From: Patescibacteria group bacterium
Lineage (GTDB): Bacteria; Patescibacteriota; Minisyncoccia; Moranbacterales; SCTJ01
Length of the DNA: 34,059 nucleotides
Direction: 5' to 3'
NCBI GenBank assembly: GCA_004297805.1
Contig: SCTJ01000077.1
Coordinates: forward strand, 1-34,059
Part shown: piece by piece, positions 22,082 through 29,474 of the stretch
Numbering within the stretch: the stretch's first letter is position 1
Layout: each line of letters begins with the position of its first letter
Made by a program: the position numbers and the translations under genes
Notes under the pieces: model-generated
What the model was told of the DNA's origin: nothing
Databases searched by the model: none
What the model saw: only the letters and a program-made list of their open reading frames with translations

Positions 22082-22421
22082 TCATTCAGTTTTTGGCTCA
22101 TTAAAGCGCGTTTTTGAATGGCACGCAGCGATCTGTAGACAGTTGGGGGCTTCTATCTTTTGTCCTCAATATCGGGAACATTTTGCCCAGATACGGGCGT
22201 TTTGGTACGCCCCGCACTGTTTCTTAGAGTGATTCGAGATTATCACACAACACTTATTTTGATTTGACTGTGATGAATCTTGTTCCTTAGTGGAGATAGT
22301 GCGGGGCACGCTAGAGCGTTCCTCGACATTGTTCCTTCCCCGGGATTCCTATGTTCTGGGATTTGTCTACAGATCACTGCGGGTGAGAAGATAGCGAGCG
22401 GACAGAACGGTCCGCTTTTTT
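22082..22421 (+). ncRNA. Candidate structured non-coding RNA, about 340 nt, family unassigned
   Basis: No convincing gene lies between ruvB and the gene ending at 22531, but the plus strand has a promoter, strong long-range base pairing and a classical terminator. 22125-22141 pairs with 22364-22380 (17 positions, one mismatch). 22209-22218 pairs perfectly with 22298-22307 (GCCCCGCACT/AGTGCGGGGC). An apical stem is formed by 22237-22247 and 22269-22280 with one bulge. Small hairpins are GCCC-AGATAC-GGGC (22185-22198) and a 5' CATTCA/TGAATG (22083-22120). A long rod with internal loops is 6S-RNA-like in outline, but no diagnostic sequence was found. Motifs of RNase P, tmRNA and SRP RNA were looked for by eye and not found. 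Confidence 0.65.
22398..22421 (+). terminator. Terminator of the candidate RNA
   Basis: GCGGAC (22398-22403), 6-base loop, GTCCGC (22410-22415), then six T. Confidence 0.9.
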
Positions 22422-22530
22422 CGTGCAAAAAATATTCACTCAACCGCGCATGAAAAAGTGGCGTGATTATTTAGTCCATTCCGCGTTTGGTCTTTTGATG
22501 CACAAGAAAGATAGGGCCAGCATTCGGGAA

Positions 22531-23619
22531 CTACACGCCTACTACTCTGTACGTCTCGCTATGCCAATCTATCGGCTCGGTATGGCCCCATTTGAGAAAG
22601 ACTCGATTATTAAGACCGTCAAATAAAACCTCGCTGACCGATGCATTGCCCGAGACAAAATAGGCGCCCAGGTGATAGCAGCGATTGCCTCCGTCGGGAG
22701 CGCTGCTCTTCATAACATCAATGACCTGGTCGGTTTGTTCCAAATGGACCAGAAAACGAACTAACCACTCCTCAGGGGTGATTCCACGCTCATGCTGATA
22801 TTTGGGCTGACTTTGAAGGTCCTGGAGATATTTTTTGGGATTCATCCGAATTCGATTGCCCAGTATAATATTCGGTTGCATCTCAGAACTAGGCTCCGTC
22901 AGAGTAACGAGGAAGCCCGGAAAAGTGCTTTTTTCGCTCAATAGTTGCTGCTTTGTTTTGCCTTGGTGTTTCTTTGGATCAAACCGCTTGGGAAAGTAAA
23001 CCAATCCTCCTGATCCCATCACCTTGTCGTTAGTATATCCCTCCCACATACTCAGTGGGGAATGACCTGGGTTGGTTTCACAATCATTGGGGAGTTTTAG
23101 CTGAGTCAGTTGTTCCTTTGGATCATCCTGATTGCGCTTAGCGGCAAAAAGCTTTCCGGCCTTGTGATGATCAAGCAATGTTTGCGCAACAGCGTCAGCA
23201 AGCTCTGGGAGTGATAAAGCGAAAGGGGTGACTTGCAGTTTCGTGAAACCTTGGCTTATTTTATCTTTGAGCTCGGGACGGGACATAATTTGGCGTATAA
23301 TCTGTCCTAGAGTCGGAAGAAAATATTTTTCGTCATCAATGCCGGTAATATAGCGTTCACCGGAGGGAAGCCTCTCCAAAATACCATTCTGAACAAGAAT
23401 TTGAACTTGTGATTCATATTGTTCCTTGAGGGTTTTGTGAGAAAATTCGGAAAAAGGCCACACCAATTCGACACTTAGTCTCTCAATTGAGGCTTTGAGC
23501 TCTTGGGAAAGCTCTTCAGCTTGGTCAACACTTTCGACTTTTAGCGCCTGATCAAATTGGGCCTTTTGAGTGAGGATTTGGGAGAAAAATTTGCCAAGCT
23601 CCGAACAATTCAATTCCAT
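22531..23619 (-). CDS. Unrecognised protein, 362 residues
   Basis: The start is taken at ATG 23619 because an extended -10 (TGGTATACT) lies 8 bases upstream; a further ATG at 23661 would lie before that promoter. The product has no signal peptide or membrane helix. The N-terminal third is helical and charged (QAEELSQELKASIERL). Segments of note are SGERYITGIDDEKYFLPTLG, HSPLSMWEGYTNDKVMGSGG and NRCYHLGAYFVSGN. No family could be assigned with confidence. The length, consistent codon use and promoter support a real gene. It lies between the candidate RNA and the pilus ATPase. Confidence 0.65.
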   Translation of the reverse strand: MELNCSELGKFFSQILTQKAQFDQALKVESVDQAEELSQELKASIERLSVELVWPFSEFSHKTLKEQYESQVQILVQNGILERLPSGERYITGIDDEKYFLPTLGQIIRQIMSRPELKDKISQGFTKLQVTPFALSLPELADAVAQTLLDHHKAGKLFAAKRNQDDPKEQLTQLKLPNDCETNPGHSPLSMWEGYTNDKVMGSGGLVYFPKRFDPKKHQGKTKQQLLSEKSTFPGFLVTLTEPSSEMQPNIILGNRIRMNPKKYLQDLQSQPKYQHERGITPEEWLVRFLVHLEQTDQVIDVMKSSAPDGGNRCYHLGAYFVSGNASVSEVLFDGLNNRVFLKWGHTEPIDWHSETYRVVGV

Positions 23620-23627
23620 ATGTCGCC

Positions 23628-23636
23628 AGTATACCA
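23628..23636 (-). promoter_or_regulatory. Extended -10 promoter of the 362-residue protein
   Basis: TGGTATACT on the minus strand, 8 bases before the ATG; predicted leader 0-2 bases. No matching -35 at standard spacing. Confidence 0.5.
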
Positions 23637-23720
23637 CAAAGTCATTTTCAACCTGCAGCACTCATCAAAAAAGCGCCCCTCAAACGGAACGCTTTTTCAA
23701 ATCCCAGTAGTATATTTGGG

Positions 23721-26700
23721 CTACTCCTCCGCCACGCGCTCCACTTCCTCGAGCGTTGTTTCGCCTTCCAAAACTTTGATGATTCCGTCTTGCAACATAG
23801 TGAGCATTCCCTTCTCAATCGCCTTTTCCTTGATTTGCATGGAAAGTTCACTGTGAGCAATCATTTCGCGAATTTCCCGATCGGCCACTAGCACTTCGCT
23901 GATCGTGGTACGCCCTTTGAAGCCCGTACCGTTACATTTTTCGCACCCCTTCGGTTGGTAGACATGCTCAGCGGATGGAATTTCAACTCCGGCTAGCGGA
24001 GAAACGGTCGCTAAAATGCGTTTTATTTTTTCAGCCTCCTCGGGTTTGGTGTCCCTGGCCTCACGGCACGAACAAAGTTTGCGCACCAAACGTTGGGCCA
24101 TGAAGGCATTGAAGGCGGTGGCCAAATCATCTGAGCGCACTCCCATATTAATGAGCCGCGGCACGGCGCCGGAGGCGTCATTAGTATGCAGCGTAGAAAG
24201 CACTAGGTGCCCGGTTAGGGCAGATTGCACAGCCACATTAGCCGTTTCGTCATCCCGGATTTCACCCACCATCATGATATCTGGATTTTGTCGGAGCAGC
24301 GCTCGGAGAGCCGTGGCAAAGGTGTAACCACCTTCTTCATTAGCCTGCGTTTGCAAGATGCCTGGCAGTTGATACTCAATTGGATCTTCAACCGTAATGA
24401 TTTTCACATCTGGATGATTGATGGTGCGCAACAAACTATAGAGCGTGGTGGTTTTTCCTGATCCAGTCGGACCAGTGTTGAGAAAAATGCCATTCGGTTT
24501 TTTGATCTCATGCAAAATCTTGTCGAGATTTTGTTTGCGAATTCCCAACTTTTCAATGTCGAGCGCTACGGCTGCCTGATTGAGCAAGCGCATTACCACC
24601 GTTTCTCCATAGCCTCCCAAAATAATAGACACGCGCACGTCCACCTTCTTCTCCATTATCTCTTCCACTGTATTTTCGATTTGGATGGAAAAGCGACTGT
24701 CTTTCACGCCTTCACGCGATTCCGTCCTGAGGCCGCTGAGCATCTTGATGCCGCCCAAAAAGGTGGGATATTCATTGAGTGGAATCGCAGCCACTTCTTG
24801 TAGCACGCCATCGATGCGCAACCGAATCTTCACTGCTGCTTCTTCTGGTTCAACATGAATATCGCCCGCTTTGAGGTGCAGTGCCGCCGCAATCACATAC
24901 CGCAGGGTGTCTTTTTGATTGGTCTCTCTGATAAACTTTGAAAGGTCTGCAAACGATCCGGTATGTCCCGCTACTTCATCAAAGTCTTTCTTCTGCACCA
25001 AAATATAGCGCGCCAATGTTTGATCCATCAACTTTTCATAGACATTCTCCAGAAAATCAGTTTGCCCAGTCACCCGCACCACCTCGTCAATTGAAGTGGT
25101 CCCATCCACAGCTTTTAAGATCCCGTCTTGCGTCATAGTGATCATGCCTTCCTCCAGGGCCTCCCGCGCAATGTCGCCCTCGCTCGCCATGTTTTCCACC
25201 AGCTTCACAATTGCATCGGTCATGGTGATTATTTCAAAAACACCAATGCGCCCCTTGTATCCAATCCCGTTACATTTAGGGCAGCCCTTGGGTCGATAAA
25301 GTTTGGTCACCTCTTTGGGCAACTCCAGCTTGGCCTTGGGAGAAATGAGAGCCAGCATACGCTTGATTGATTCCACTGTTTCTGGGGCTGGAACATATTC
25401 CTCGCGACAAAAGGTGCAGAGTTTGCGCACCAAGCGTTGCGCGATGAAAGCATTCACTGAAGGCGGCAACAAATTCGGCTTCACGCCCAACTCAATGAGG
25501 CGCGGCACGGTCGCGGCAGCACTATTGGTGTGAATGGTGGAAAGCACCAGGTGTCCCGTCAGTGCTGCATTCACTGCAATGTCAGCTGTTTCGTCATCCC
25601 GGATTTCACCCACCAGCACCACATCGGGGTCCTGTCGCACGATAGCTCTGAGGCCCTTGGCAAAAGTATAGTCCTTGCTTTTGGAAACCTCGGTTTGGGA
25701 AATGCCTTTGATTTGATATTCAATCGGATCTTCAATCGTAATAATTTTGACGTCCGCTGTATTCAATTTATTAATGATGGCATAGAGGGTAGTGGTTTTT
25801 CCTGATCCAGTCGGACCAGTATTTAAAATCATGCCGTTTGGCTTGTCCATCTGTCGCAGCAGCTCCTCGTAGGCCTTGCCACGAATTCCCAGCTTTTCCA
25901 TGTCCAAAAGCACATCCGCTTCATTCAAGAGGCGCATCACCACGCTTTCGCCGTGATTGCCAGGAATGACATTCACCCGGATATCGATTTTGTTATTTTC
26001 TAGTTCCACTGCAAAGTGACCATCTTGAGAAATTTTCCGGATGTTCAACTTCATTTTGCCCATCATCTTCACCCGATTGAGAATGAAGGTGTAGCTCTCC
26101 GAAGGCAACATTCCAATATCCTGCAGCACGCCGTCAATGCGATACCGCAAGCGCACTTCGCCTTCTTGCGGTTCAAAGTGAATGTCTGAGGCGCCCATCT
26201 TCACCGCCCCAGCCATAATAATATTCACCACTTGAGTGGTCGGTATTTCTCGAATCCGTTTCTTGAGTTCAACCAGATTGCCGAAGTTGCGATCAAACTC
26301 TTCTAAGTCGGCTCCGGAAAGTGACATCCGCAACATGTCTACGTTTTCAAGCAAGGGAGCGAACTTAAACTTGTTCCAAACTTTTTCTAGTGAGGAAACG
26401 GAAAAAACATAGAGCGTTGTTTGATAGCCCTCATCTTTTTTCAAGTGTTCCACAAATTCTTGGGTTCCCGGTGCATCTGGATTCACCACTCCAACCTTGA
26501 TGTTCTTGCCCCGACGCTGAAACACAGCCACGCTATATTTGTGCGAGTCCTCTTCAGAAATAGTTCGGATATCATCCGAACTCATCGGAAACAAATTGAG
26601 ATCAACATAAAACAAATCGTGTTCGCGCGCTAATTTAGAAGCTGCCACCTCCTCCTCAGCCTTGTTAAACTTGGTCAGAATTTTTTGCGTCGCGACTGAT

Positions 26701-26744
26701 TTGTCTGAATCTGTTTTTATTTTGCTTTTGATGACTTTAACCAT
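23721..26744 (-). CDS. Tandem GspE/PilB-type ATPase (two complete motor modules in one chain)
   Basis: The product is 1007 residues from ATG 26744, about twice the usual PilB length. After an N-terminal N1E-like domain (about 1-130), module 1 has GPTGSGKTTTLY (310-321), Asp box TIEDP (336-340), GEIRDDET (379-386), His box STIHTN and zinc cysteines 443/446 and 488/491. Module 2, without its own full N1E domain, has GPTGSGKTTTLY (758-769), TVEDP (784-788), GEIRDDET (827-834), STLHTN and cysteines 891/893 and 934/937, so its first pair is CxC. Both ATP sites look intact. The enzyme should power type IV pilus assembly at the inner face of the membrane. The promoter puts transcription start at ATG 26744, 18 bases inside the longest frame. 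No other pilus gene is in the window. Confidence 0.92.
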   Translation of the reverse strand: MVKVIKSKIKTDSDKSVATQKILTKFNKAEEEVAASKLAREHDLFYVDLNLFPMSSDDIRTISEEDSHKYSVAVFQRRGKNIKVGVVNPDAPGTQEFVEHLKKDEGYQTTLYVFSVSSLEKVWNKFKFAPLLENVDMLRMSLSGADLEEFDRNFGNLVELKKRIREIPTTQVVNIIMAGAVKMGASDIHFEPQEGEVRLRYRIDGVLQDIGMLPSESYTFILNRVKMMGKMKLNIRKISQDGHFAVELENNKIDIRVNVIPGNHGESVVMRLLNEADVLLDMEKLGIRGKAYEELLRQMDKPNGMILNTGPTGSGKTTTLYAIINKLNTADVKIITIEDPIEYQIKGISQTEVSKSKDYTFAKGLRAIVRQDPDVVLVGEIRDDETADIAVNAALTGHLVLSTIHTNSAAATVPRLIELGVKPNLLPPSVNAFIAQRLVRKLCTFCREEYVPAPETVESIKRMLALISPKAKLELPKEVTKLYRPKGCPKCNGIGYKGRIGVFEIITMTDAIVKLVENMASEGDIAREALEEGMITMTQDGILKAVDGTTSIDEVVRVTGQTDFLENVYEKLMDQTLARYILVQKKDFDEVAGHTGSFADLSKFIRETNQKDTLRYVIAAALHLKAGDIHVEPEEAAVKIRLRIDGVLQEVAAIPLNEYPTFLGGIKMLSGLRTESREGVKDSRFSIQIENTVEEIMEKKVDVRVSIILGGYGETVVMRLLNQAAVALDIEKLGIRKQNLDKILHEIKKPNGIFLNTGPTGSGKTTTLYSLLRTINHPDVKIITVEDPIEYQLPGILQTQANEEGGYTFATALRALLRQNPDIMMVGEIRDDETANVAVQSALTGHLVLSTLHTNDASGAVPRLINMGVRSDDLATAFNAFMAQRLVRKLCSCREARDTKPEEAEKIKRILATVSPLAGVEIPSAEHVYQPKGCEKCNGTGFKGRTTISEVLVADREIREMIAHSELSMQIKEKAIEKGMLTMLQDGIIKVLEGETTLEEVERVAEE

Positions 26745-26750
26745 GCTGCC

Positions 26751-26779
26751 ATTGTAGTCCATTTTGGCCTGAAGAGCAA
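26751..26779 (-). promoter_or_regulatory. Leaderless promoter of the tandem ATPase
   Basis: TTGCTC (26779-26774), 17 bases, TACAAT (26756-26751), then 6 bases to the ATG. Confidence 0.6.
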
Positions 26780-26805
26780 AAACGCCCTGCTAGGTGCCAG
26801 GACGC
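26778..26805 (-). terminator. Terminator of the DHH gene
   Basis: On the minus strand GCGTCCTG pairs with CAGGGCG (one G-U) and TTTTT follows. It touches the -35 of the next gene. Confidence 0.7.
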
Positions 26806-26831
26806 TCTCCACTAAAACAACTAGGAATAAG

Positions 26832-27968
26832 CTAGGCCGTTGCTTGACGCAGCCATTCTAGTGCCACATGAATAGCCTCTTCAGCCCGTCGGTTGTCAAA
26901 AGTAATGATTGCCAAATTGCGGCGCACTGTTCCACCCAAAGATGCCACTGCTTCTTTGGCTCGCTGCTCGTCAGTGAAAGCCAGCACCACTACCGAGCCG
27001 AGTGGTAGCTTGTCATAGGCCACCAAAAAAGTTTTACCTGAGGAATAGTTGTCGCGAATTTTTTCCAATACGAATGGGATGTCATCCGGAGTCGTGCGAC
27101 TTTGCACAAAATCCTCCAATGTTGCCACTGACCAGACCGCTTTTACATCTTCTTCCCAGGCCACCCTGAGCATAACCCGACCCCAGAGCTTTAATAAGTT
27201 TAGCGGCTGAGTTTTGTAGAGATAGCGGCTAATCTTTTGTTGATCGGCCCCGCGCTCCATCAAACGTGCCGCTAACTGTAATGATTTGGGAGTGGTGTTC
27301 TTGCGTTGGAAGCTTTCTGTGGCACTCATGAGCCCGGCCAGCAAACACTCGGCCACGCGTGCATCCATCACGTTAGGCTCTAACCGCTCCAGAACTTCCG
27401 CGACTGCCTCAGCTGTTGAGGAGGCCGTAATATTCACAAAATTAATTTGACCGAATTTTTCATTTTCTGCGTGATGGTCAATATTCACAATTGGAATTTC
27501 ATAGAAAATATCCGGACTTTCTTCAAAGATTTTACCAATTGATTCCTTGTCTGGAGAGTCTAAGACAATCAATAAATCGAATTTGAACTTGGCCGGAATA
27601 AAAGAAAAGTCGCGTGGGTCAATTGATCCGCGTTCCGGTGTAATAAGGATTTGCAATTCATTTTGCAATCTCTCCGTCCGCACATTGCCAATAGGATTGT
27701 GTTCGGTATTGAACGACAGCACAAAATCTTGGCTACCATAAATATTATCCACGACTCGTTCCGGAGCCGGTAGGAAAGCAAAGCGCTCCGCTTCCTTGAG
27801 CTCGTCAGTGAAAGCCACCGTGGCTAGCGAGCCGCGCTTAGCCAGCGCGTGCGCCATCGCCCAAGCTGACCCGATCGCATCACCGGAAGGATTTTGCGGC
27901 GTCAAAATTAGCACATGTTTCGCCTCGGCCAGACACTGCGTAAATTGTTGAATGGGTTCCAAAGACAT
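26832..27968 (-). CDS. DHH-family phosphoesterase-like protein with altered metal site
   Basis: From ATG 27968 the product is 378 residues; ATG 27998 would add ten. The family includes NrnA-type nano-RNases and c-di-NMP or pAp phosphatases. Counting from ATG 27998, the motif-I region reads TPQNPSGDAIGSAWAM (33-48) where active enzymes have HxxPDxDAxGS; the His and the first Asp are changed. DSPD (147-150) and the NIDHH signature (172-176, DHH) are kept. STAEAV (194-199) is normal, but the later TDTGxF site reads SATESF. The C-terminal DHHA1-like part is present, ending RRNLAIITFDNRRAEEAI. It may have lost or changed its catalysis. It has its own promoter with a leader of roughly 80-110 bases. 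Confidence 0.78.
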   Translation of the reverse strand: MSLEPIQQFTQCLAEAKHVLILTPQNPSGDAIGSAWAMAHALAKRGSLATVAFTDELKEAERFAFLPAPERVVDNIYGSQDFVLSFNTEHNPIGNVRTERLQNELQILITPERGSIDPRDFSFIPAKFKFDLLIVLDSPDKESIGKIFEESPDIFYEIPIVNIDHHAENEKFGQINFVNITASSTAEAVAEVLERLEPNVMDARVAECLLAGLMSATESFQRKNTTPKSLQLAARLMERGADQQKISRYLYKTQPLNLLKLWGRVMLRVAWEEDVKAVWSVATLEDFVQSRTTPDDIPFVLEKIRDNYSSGKTFLVAYDKLPLGSVVVLAFTDEQRAKEAVASLGGTVRRNLAIITFDNRRAEEAIHVALEWLRQATA

Positions 27969-28082
27969 CGCGACGACTGGACAAGTGCGCCTACTCATTT
28001 AGCGCGACCCGCCAACTAATAAAGAGGTTTTGAATTATGACTCCGGTTGAAGCTGCCTAACAGACCGTTAAATTGGTCCTTT

Positions 28083-28111
28083 AATGTAGCAAGCCGAGAC
28101 ATCAGTGTCAA
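28083..28111 (-). promoter_or_regulatory. Promoter of the DHH gene
   Basis: TTGACA (28111-28106), 17 bases, TACATT (28088-28083). It is divergent from the unit C promoter, with 32 bases between the two -35 elements. Confidence 0.7.
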
Positions 28112-28143
28112 CCCAAACAAACTCTTACGAGGATGCACTCCCA

Positions 28144-28172
28144 TTGACAAAAGTCTATTTTAGGTATATAAT
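28144..28172 (+). promoter_or_regulatory. Perfect consensus promoter of unit C
   Basis: TTGACA (28144-28149), exactly 17 bases, TATAAT (28167-28172). Transcription should start near 28179, giving a leader of about 98 bases with a CCCC-ATAAACT-GGGG hairpin just before the ribosome site. Confidence 0.85.
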
Positions 28173-28276
28173 ATATAGTTCTGTATCGCACTGTGTGCAA
28201 GCAGAGCTAAACTGTCTGTTCCTACTATAAGCAGCTCGACAGACCCCATAAACTGGGGAGAAAGGTACGGACGACC

Positions 28277-28888
28277 GTGAACGCAAAGAGAATGCTGGTT
28301 TTCCTGGCGCTGGTCGGAGTTATCCTGACCGGTGCGGTCGAAGCGCAGGCCGAATGGCCATGGCAGCGGCCCCGTTCGTGGGACAAGGGCTGGTACGACG
28401 ATGGGCACGGTAACCGGATCCGTCGCCAGCCAGTCTGGCAGGCGCCTCCCAGCCACCGGGGCGAACACTACCGGGGCTGTGGCCACGGCTTCATCGATGG
28501 CCACCAGAACTACTACATTCCAGCATCCACCCACGAGGAAGCACCAGGGTACTTGCTGGAAAGTCGTGATTTCCAGTGCTACGAGTACCGGATCGAGGAT
28601 GTTTGGCGGACCGCTGTCGATGGTACGCCTTATGTCTCGAGTATCCGGCGCCACGAGGTGAAAGTGCCATGCCAGTGCTACGTCAACTCAGGCTCGACCG
28701 CCCTATGCGTTCCGACTCTGGCCGCACGAGACTGGCACCCTGAGTACAGGGTCGAGTACCAACGCTGCGTCGGAACGGAGGTCCGAACGCAGACCGACTG
28801 GGCCTTGGATCAACGGGGTCGCCAGTACCCCAGGGGGCACCACCGAAACCACATCGATATCCCGTGCCAAATGGGCACGGACCGGTGA
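28277..28888 (+). CDS. Secreted Cys-rich protein of unknown family (unit C)
   Basis: The 203-residue product starts with GTG at 28277, which keeps the basic MNAKR start of a signal peptide (about 1-25, cleavage after AQA). GGGGAGAAAGG lies about 12 bases upstream. The mature part has seven cysteines (68, 101, 132, 134, 144, 164, 197), many Trp, Tyr, His and Arg, and a HYRGCGHGFIDGHQNYY segment. It is distinctly GC-richer than the neighbours. It is flanked by a perfect promoter and a terminator and stands alone against the main gene direction. No family was recognised. Disulfide-bonded extracellular or envelope function is inferred. Confidence 0.7.
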   Translation: MNAKRMLVFLALVGVILTGAVEAQAEWPWQRPRSWDKGWYDDGHGNRIRRQPVWQAPPSHRGEHYRGCGHGFIDGHQNYYIPASTHEEAPGYLLESRDFQCYEYRIEDVWRTAVDGTPYVSSIRRHEVKVPCQCYVNSGSTALCVPTLAARDWHPEYRVEYQRCVGTEVRTQTDWALDQRGRQYPRGHHRNHIDIPCQMGTDR

Positions 28889-28906
28889 GTCTGGTCGGAC
28901 TCACGA

Positions 28907-28946
28907 GAGCGGGACGGAAGGCTAACACAGCTTCCCCCGCTCTTTT
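28907..28946 (+). terminator. Terminator of unit C
   Basis: GAGCGGG (28907-28913) pairs with CCCGCTC (28936-28942), with an inner GGAAG/CTTCC, then TTTT. The T run doubles as the probable -35 of tsaE. Confidence 0.85.
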
Positions 28947-28971
28947 CAATTTCAACAAAGTCGACTATACA
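28943..28971 (+). promoter_or_regulatory. Probable promoter of tsaE
   Basis: TTTTCA (28943-28948), 17 bases, TATACA (28966-28971), then 8 bases to the ATG. No ribosome site is present, so translation would be leaderless or nearly so. Confidence 0.45.
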
Positions 28972-28979
28972 TAAAAGAT

Positions 28980-29444
28980 ATGCCAACCTTCTTGACCCAT
29001 AGCGCTAAAGAAACTCAAGCCCTCGGCCTGCTTCTGGCCAAGGAACTACGGGGCGGAGAAATTATCTGCCTGGATGGCGAACTAGGCGCTGGCAAAACCA
29101 CTTTTACCCAAGGCTTGCTCAAAGAACTTGGCATTAAAGGGCCCTATACTAGCCCAACATTTGTGATCATGAAACACTACGAACATGGAACGCCTAGCGT
29201 AAAGCGTAGAACGTTACGCACTCCACGTTCCACGTTCCACGATATTTATCACATCGATGCCTATCGGATTGGGCCAAGTGATTTGTTACAACTCGGTTGG
29301 TCAGAGATCACAACTGACCCACAAGCAGTGGTAATCGTTGAATGGTCTGATCGTATCAAAAAAATATTGCCCAAAAAATTATTGCGCATCAAATTTTCAT
29401 GGGTCGACGACAAAGAGCGCCGCTTAGAATTTTCTCAGAAATAA
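28980..29444 (+). CDS. tsaE: tRNA threonylcarbamoyladenosine biosynthesis ATPase TsaE, with in-frame insertion
   Basis: TsaE is the ATPase that works with TsaB-TsaD to make t6A37 of ANN-reading tRNAs. The 154-residue product has the P-loop GELGAGKTTFTQG (33-45), YTSPTFVIMKHY (56-67), IYHIDAYRIG (89-98) and VIVEWSDRI (118-126), all family blocks. Between YE (67-68) and IYHID lie about 20 extra residues (69-88), rich in Arg, Thr and Pro, encoded by a dispersed palindromic repeat. Other TsaE proteins have only a short linker there. The insertion sits before the conserved acidic YHxDxYR block and may be tolerated as a loop. Confidence 0.92.
   Translation: MPTFLTHSAKETQALGLLLAKELRGGEIICLDGELGAGKTTFTQGLLKELGIKGPYTSPTFVIMKHYEHGTPSVKRRTLRTPRSTFHDIYHIDAYRIGPSDLLQLGWSEITTDPQAVVIVEWSDRIKKILPKKLLRIKFSWVDDKERRLEFSQK
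29184..29243. repeat. GCGTAGAACG-type palindromic repeat inserted in frame in tsaE
   Basis: TGGAACG and CGTTCCA flank AGCGTAAAGCGTAGAACG and TTACGC, forming a long imperfect inverted repeat. It is 60 bases long (20 codons) and keeps the frame. The core GCGTAGAACG is shared with 33724-33768. Confidence 0.7.
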
Positions 29445-29445
29445 A

Positions 29446-29474
29446 TAATCCCGCCTTAGCGGGACTATTTTTTG
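29446..29474. terminator. Bidirectional terminator between tsaE and the HAM1-like gene
   Basis: CCCGC (29450-29454), loop CTTA, GCGGG (29459-29463) followed by ACTATTTTTT on the plus strand and ATTATTTATTT on the minus strand. Confidence 0.85.

Noticed and set aside
22082-22421. RNase P RNA, tmRNA or SRP RNA at the RNA locus
   Set aside because: The GAGGAAAGTC core of RNase P, a tag frame or tRNA-like ends of tmRNA, and the GGAAGGAAGCAGCC loop of SRP RNA were all absent on both strands.
22423-22626. 67-residue plus-strand frame after the RNA terminator
   Set aside because: It overlaps the end of the better supported minus-strand gene by 96 bases and has no ribosome site or family resemblance.
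28160-28654. 164-residue minus-strand frame opposite unit C
   Set aside because: It is a GC-rich shadow; the plus-strand frame has signal peptide, promoter and terminator.
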